Shown here: piece after piece, positions 56,001-62,000 of the stretch
Layout of the letters: the number at the start of each line of letters is the position of its first letter
Numbering within the stretch: the first letter of the stretch is position 1
Origin: Myxocyprinus asiaticus
Lineage: Eukaryota; Chordata; Actinopteri; Cypriniformes; Catostomidae
Assembly (NCBI RefSeq): GCF_019703515.2
Contig: NC_059385.1
Span: 34,646,001-34,710,000, forward strand
Reading direction: 5' to 3'
DNA length: 64,000 bases
Made by a program: the position numbers and the translations under genes
The notes under the pieces: generated by a model
Told to the model about the DNA's origin: nothing
The model's input: only the letters and a program-made list of their open reading frames with translations
The model's database searches: none

Positions 56001-59000
56001 AGAATGGAGTAAAACCAGAGTGAACATTTACTAGTTACCAAGAACTATCCTACCTCTTGTGCTAGATCCCCTGCACGCCAGCTGCCGTTTAATACGGCGA
56101 TGTTACCAGATGAGCCGATTCCTCGGCAACACTTTCTGTCCGGTGTGTTTATGTTATAGTGGTCTTGTTTATAACGACATTAAACGCTTATCACCTTTTA
56201 TTTAGTCTGGCCTATTTGTTCATAGTGAATGAGAGAGCACGTAAAGGCATGATGTGTCTGAGGGGTGTTGGCAAAGGTTGTTTGAAAACATACTTTATTT
56301 TTGTAATTCTGTTTGGTGCCACTAGTAGTGCAGAAATGACACACTTCACCTTTAAAATAAACTATACAATTTTTGGTAAGTGATGCATCATAAAGCTTGT
56401 AAGCAACAAAGTAACTAAACATCAGATGCAGGTCAAATAAAGATGTGAAGAACTTACTCAAGGAATCCAGGTTTGTGTTTGGATTCGTTGTGGTCTCCAA
56501 ACTGGATCTGGCACTGGTATCCAGCAAACTCGCAGGCCTTATCAAAGGAGACGGGGTGCGAGCCGTTCAGAATGTCATCACGGGCCTGGAAGAAGAACAT
56601 CAATGCATCTGAATATGAACAAAGTGAGTGTCTTGAAAGATCCAGCCTGAGAGATACAATTCACGGCAGCAAATTAATGATGTGAGATGTGATGAAATGC
56701 CCAACGCTGTGTAGTTATATTCAGTTGATGAATGACCTGTAGGTCATATTTGCTTGTCTTTACCTGCACATAGAGCAGGTTGAGCTGTACTGGGTCTCTG
56801 GAATCCACATTCTGATCCGAGTAGAAGAACTTCCTCCTGAGCAGCAGCATCTCTGACTCCTCTACACCCTGTTCTCTCAGTGTCCGCCCGTGATCCAACC
56901 AATTCACTGAACATCCATCAAAACACAGCTTTCACATCAGCACCAGATTCATCCAAATATAAACTAGCAGTCAAAGGTTTAAACACATTTGACTGAATGT
57001 GTTCTCATGAAATTAGATGTAGACTATATGAACTGTGCTTTTGTGTGAACTTTTTAACAAAACGACAATTTTAATATGATTTTTTTTTTTTTTGGTAAGT
57101 TGTGCAGAGTTGTTATCTAGACAAAGGGCGGTTACTTCTAAGGAAAACTTGTTTTGATGACCTCAGGAGCGGTGCACCAGCCATGCGAAAGTTACAACTT
57201 CTTAGCCTCTTTCAACACATACAAAATATATAGGATAGTAAAATGAATAAATGTCAATTTTAATACACTAAATAAAAAATAAATGAATATAATTTTTTTG
57301 TCTCTTATTAATTTTAGATATTGTTTCTGAACATTATTGTTAACGTATTTAAATACACTACATACAGGTATTTATTTTTTACCACTGACAGTAACGTGTG
57401 ACAAAAAAGGTTTGAACATTAACCATAATAAGATAACACTAAAATGCACAGGTTTTCAACACTTCTGTTTACAAATATGAAGACTGCTTATTGGGTAAAT
57501 ACAGGTAAACATAATTTTATGTGACTACGCATTACTTTACGGAGAGCTTACAACCTGACAACTAAGTCTTGTGTTAAGAGCTGGTGGTACCACCAAATGA
57601 TGCACTTAGTTACTAACTAATTGGTAGTTGCTAAGTCCTTAGTTTGAACTTTACGTTCCAACTTTGAACTGTAAGTAACACCTTATGCACAGCTGGCCCA
57701 ACACTACCCAAGTGTTTAGGTGTATAATACAATATTTGACAGCTAGTGTCTTGTCAACAGGCTGAGAATATACTGAATGTATTTTACTGCAAACCTCTTA
57801 AAGTAGCAAACAATATGCATCTGTATTTGTTGTATTAACAGTAAGCAAAATGTGACATACACTCGTCATCTGTGTGAAGTTTCTGTTTAAGTTTCTCCAT
57901 TTTCTTGTCATCTCTCAGGAGGGTCTTGTCTTTCTTTAGTGTCCCGGTGGTCTCTTCCTTCTTCTCCTCTCCCATGTCACGCACCAGCGAGTACTCGTCA
58001 TAGTTTGTGATGCCTGAGAGACAGGGAGTGCTTTCAAATCTCACTGTATTTAAACTGCTTCTCAAGCATAATATTATTACAAATGAACCTCTAAAAGCCT
58101 TATTACATTTATTTTCTTGTATTAACATTTATATTTTACTGGTATATCTTACTCACCAAAATGCCTTACAATAAAGTGCACAAATCATGTTAATGGCAAC
58201 TAGACTTTTAAAAGTGTTGCTTGCTAATGGAAAAGTCGCCACCACAATACAAGGGTGTTGGAGGTGGTTGCCAGGGCATTGTTAGGTGGTGGCTTACTGG
58301 CCCAAATCAAAAGGGCCTAATCGCTTGACAGTAACAGCACACCTCTCCTTAACAAGCTGCACAATATGAGGTATAATTTATGTACGTAACAAATGTTACA
58401 CCTGCCCCGAAGCTCTCCCTTGCAACATGGATGAAATGCAGGGCTGTAAACATACACTCTTAGATGTCGAGGCTCTTTGTAGCTGCATGCTTCACATTTC
58501 CTAATCTTTCAGACTGAGAGTTTACCCATTAAATAGCACCCTCGTGTGTATGTAGCAGGCCCTGCATGATAAACCACCAACTTACCTTTCCTTTTTTTAT
58601 TTACTTTTCTCCCAATTTGGAATACACAATTCCCAATACTTAGTCACCTCAATCCGGGTGGTGGAGGACAAGTCTCAGTTGCCTCCGCTTCTGAGACAGT
58701 CAATCTGCGCATCTTGTCGCGTGGCTCAATGTGCATGACACCGTGGAGACTCGCAGCACAGGAGGCTCATGCTACTCTCCGCGATCAACGCACAACTTAC
58801 CATGCGCTCCACTGAGAGCAAGAAACAACAATCGCGACCATGAGGAGTTTATCCCATGTGACTACCCTCCCTAGCAACCAGGCCAATTTGGAGACCTGGC
58901 TGGAGTCACTCAGCAAGCCCTGGATTCGAACTCGTGACTCCAGGGGTGGTAGTCAGCGTCAATACTCGCTGAGCTACCCAGGCCCCCAAACTTACATCTC

Positions 59001-62000
59001 TTTAGTTTCTTCTAAAACAACCATTTTTAGTTTTAGTCAACAAAATTGTTAATGCCTGTTAATTGGCTAACCATCCTCATCCCGAGTAGTAAAGATTAAT
59101 ATTTAGGATTAGGGAGTTCAAAAAAAATCCTAACCTTGATTTTGAGTAACAGTGATGCTTAACTTAGCAAACACCACTAACTAGCAGTGTTCTTGAAGAA
59201 ACCATGCTATTCGATGAGCATTCTCTTGTAGATGAAGAAGAACAGTGGTCAAAGCACTGAAACCTCTGGTAACCCAGTAATGATCCAGACATTAAACCAG
59301 TTATCCATGTTTGATATAAAATAAGCTCTGAGCCAGAAATAACTAAAAAGCAGCCAGAGTTGAGATTCCACTTTCAGGACTGCTTTCTCATATGATCAAA
59401 GCCATAAATGGCACTAACTTACCTATCCTGGCACAGATGGTCATTAGCATGTCACTGACGATTTTAGAGTCATCCACCATGACGGTTTTAACAGTCCCGT
59501 CCAACATGCGGATCTTCAGAGGTCTCTGTTTCTTCTTGTACTCCAGAGTGTCCTACCAAACACACAGATGTCCATGACAATGTACATACTGAAGATAAAT
59601 AAGGTTGATTTGCACTATTCTGTACACACACACAGTTCGGTAATTTATGAGAGTGCCAACCGCATTCTACAACCTAATTCTCTGCCGAAAATTCAGGCAG
59701 TAATAACCACATTTTCATAAATTCCATGTAGTGTGTACAGAAATGATCTGAACAACTAGTTAATGACATGATAAACAAACATTTGATATATGCCTGTCTT
59801 CTCCTGACACCAAACGTGTTAAACTGGTGGCATCCATGTTTCTTGTTTACAGGTGCGAGACCCTGAAGCATTGCTGGTTTTCACTCCCACAACTTTGCAG
59901 TGTGTATGCGGCTCATATGATAAAGCATTTATAAAAGCCAGTATCTTACTCACACAGCTGTTACGCATCTATGTTAGATGTATTTAGGGACTGGTTATCA
60001 AGCCCTTTACAATCCATACCAAAAATGTAAACACATTCAATTTAGGGCTGCACATGAATTAACCCTATGAAACCAATAAACTAATAAACTATTTAGGAGC
60101 ACTTGTATTAAAATGAATGGGAGAAATATGGCAGATGTAGAAAAGAAAGTCCTTATAGCTTTTTTAGCGTGACCTGAGCTAAAGCAGCACAATATACTGT
60201 ATAATGCTTATTTGAAATATGTTATATGAGCATAACCTTGATCAACTGTTTTGGAGATTTCGGTCTGTAGAAAGGAGCCATACTTTTATGCCGCTTGTAT
60301 CCATAGCTGCCGGGAACGTTCCAAGATGGTGGCTGAGTGGACAGACTTGCCTTGAAAGGGACTTCATTGACATATTGTTGCAATATAAATTTTATTTCAA
60401 TATAATTTGTAAAGTTAATGGAGATGTAGAGAGCAGAGAAAAGACTAAAAAGAAAAGACAGCACACTTACGCTTTACTGATATTTTCTTATCTATAAATG
60501 TTATCAATCCAAGTCAAGTCTTTCAATTTCGCAAATCAGCTTGTCCTAACAGCAAGCTAGTAGAGTTTTTAAACTTCTCAAGAGCGAATTAGCATGCGTG
60601 ACATCCGAATGGAGCGAAAAAGGGAGTCCAATAATAACTGAAATATACAGTTTGAAGAAATATTTGTTGTTGGAAGTTAAATAATGAACAATATTTAATT
60701 AAAATGGCACATGTAATGCCAACAATGCAATTTTTAAAAGAACAGTAATGAGATTATTACAGAGTCCTTTTTTAATTTTATATATAAATATATGTTCAGA
60801 GTAAGGAATTGGTGTGTTTGTGCACCTGTTTACAGTTTGTGCTTTTGTTTTTCTTTAATATTATTTGTCATTTAGTGATTTAAATGGTCCTCCTGCTTTC
60901 AAACTGTGGACAAACAGTTGTTTTTGTTTAGATTTGATATAATGTGTAAAGCTATCTGCAATTTATGTTGTTACATATAGTATGTTTTATATTGTTATAC
61001 TGCAAGGTTTGTATTTCAAACTAATATTTTTAATTTTCTACACACAATGTATAGAATATATTCATACATTACTTCATAGCCTTTATTTGCACATTGGAGG
61101 AGAACATTAGGACAGATAGGAAAATTGTTTTTGAAATTAAATTCAGGAATTAAAATTAGGCTGTTATCTGATTAATTGATTAATCAAAATATAATAATAA
61201 TCAACATATTAATCATGATCAAAATAACTGTAGTTGCCACCTTAAAGCCTACCATTGTAAATAAAACTTCACCTTATTGCCCTGGCCATTGCGACTGATG
61301 TTTATCTGCCTTTGGACGGCTTCTTATGTTAGTCCCAGACATGGATCACAAAATAAATTGGGGGCTCAACCGGGATTTGAACCCGAGACCTCTCACACCT
61401 GGAGCGAGAATCATACCCATAAACCCATTCATCGATTTATCTTAAAATGTGATTTTAAACATGTAAATTGTTAATTAAGCCTCCCTTTTGTTTAGACTGC
61501 ATCAATGCTGGATTAGGGCTAGGCAACATGTAAGAAATATTTTCATGATAAAAACATATCACGATATCCGATTACATCGTCAACCCCCCTGCACCCACTT
61601 CTGAGCCTGTTATGTAAACATGCTACCTACGTGACAAAAGTAATAAGTAATACAAATAAATAGAATTCAATGTTAGCCAATATAGGCATATTTATTGATA
61701 ACATTTGAATGAATTTGCAGTGCAGGACCAATTAGAGCAAACCTAATAGCTTATTCTAAACAGAATTCACAGAGTAAAAGTAACCAAATGTAAGCCACCG
61801 TACTGTCTGTACATTATTGAAAATTATCTAATTATGTAAAACAGGTAAGTCAAGTCTATGGAAAAAATAAATAAATGTGCTAAAATCACCCAATGATTTT
61901 CTACAAAGTATGACAGCTGTTCGGTTAGGAAAGTTTGCCAACAACAGTTTAAAAATAGCTAGGATAGAAAAAAATAGATCTATGAGAAACGTAAACCTAA

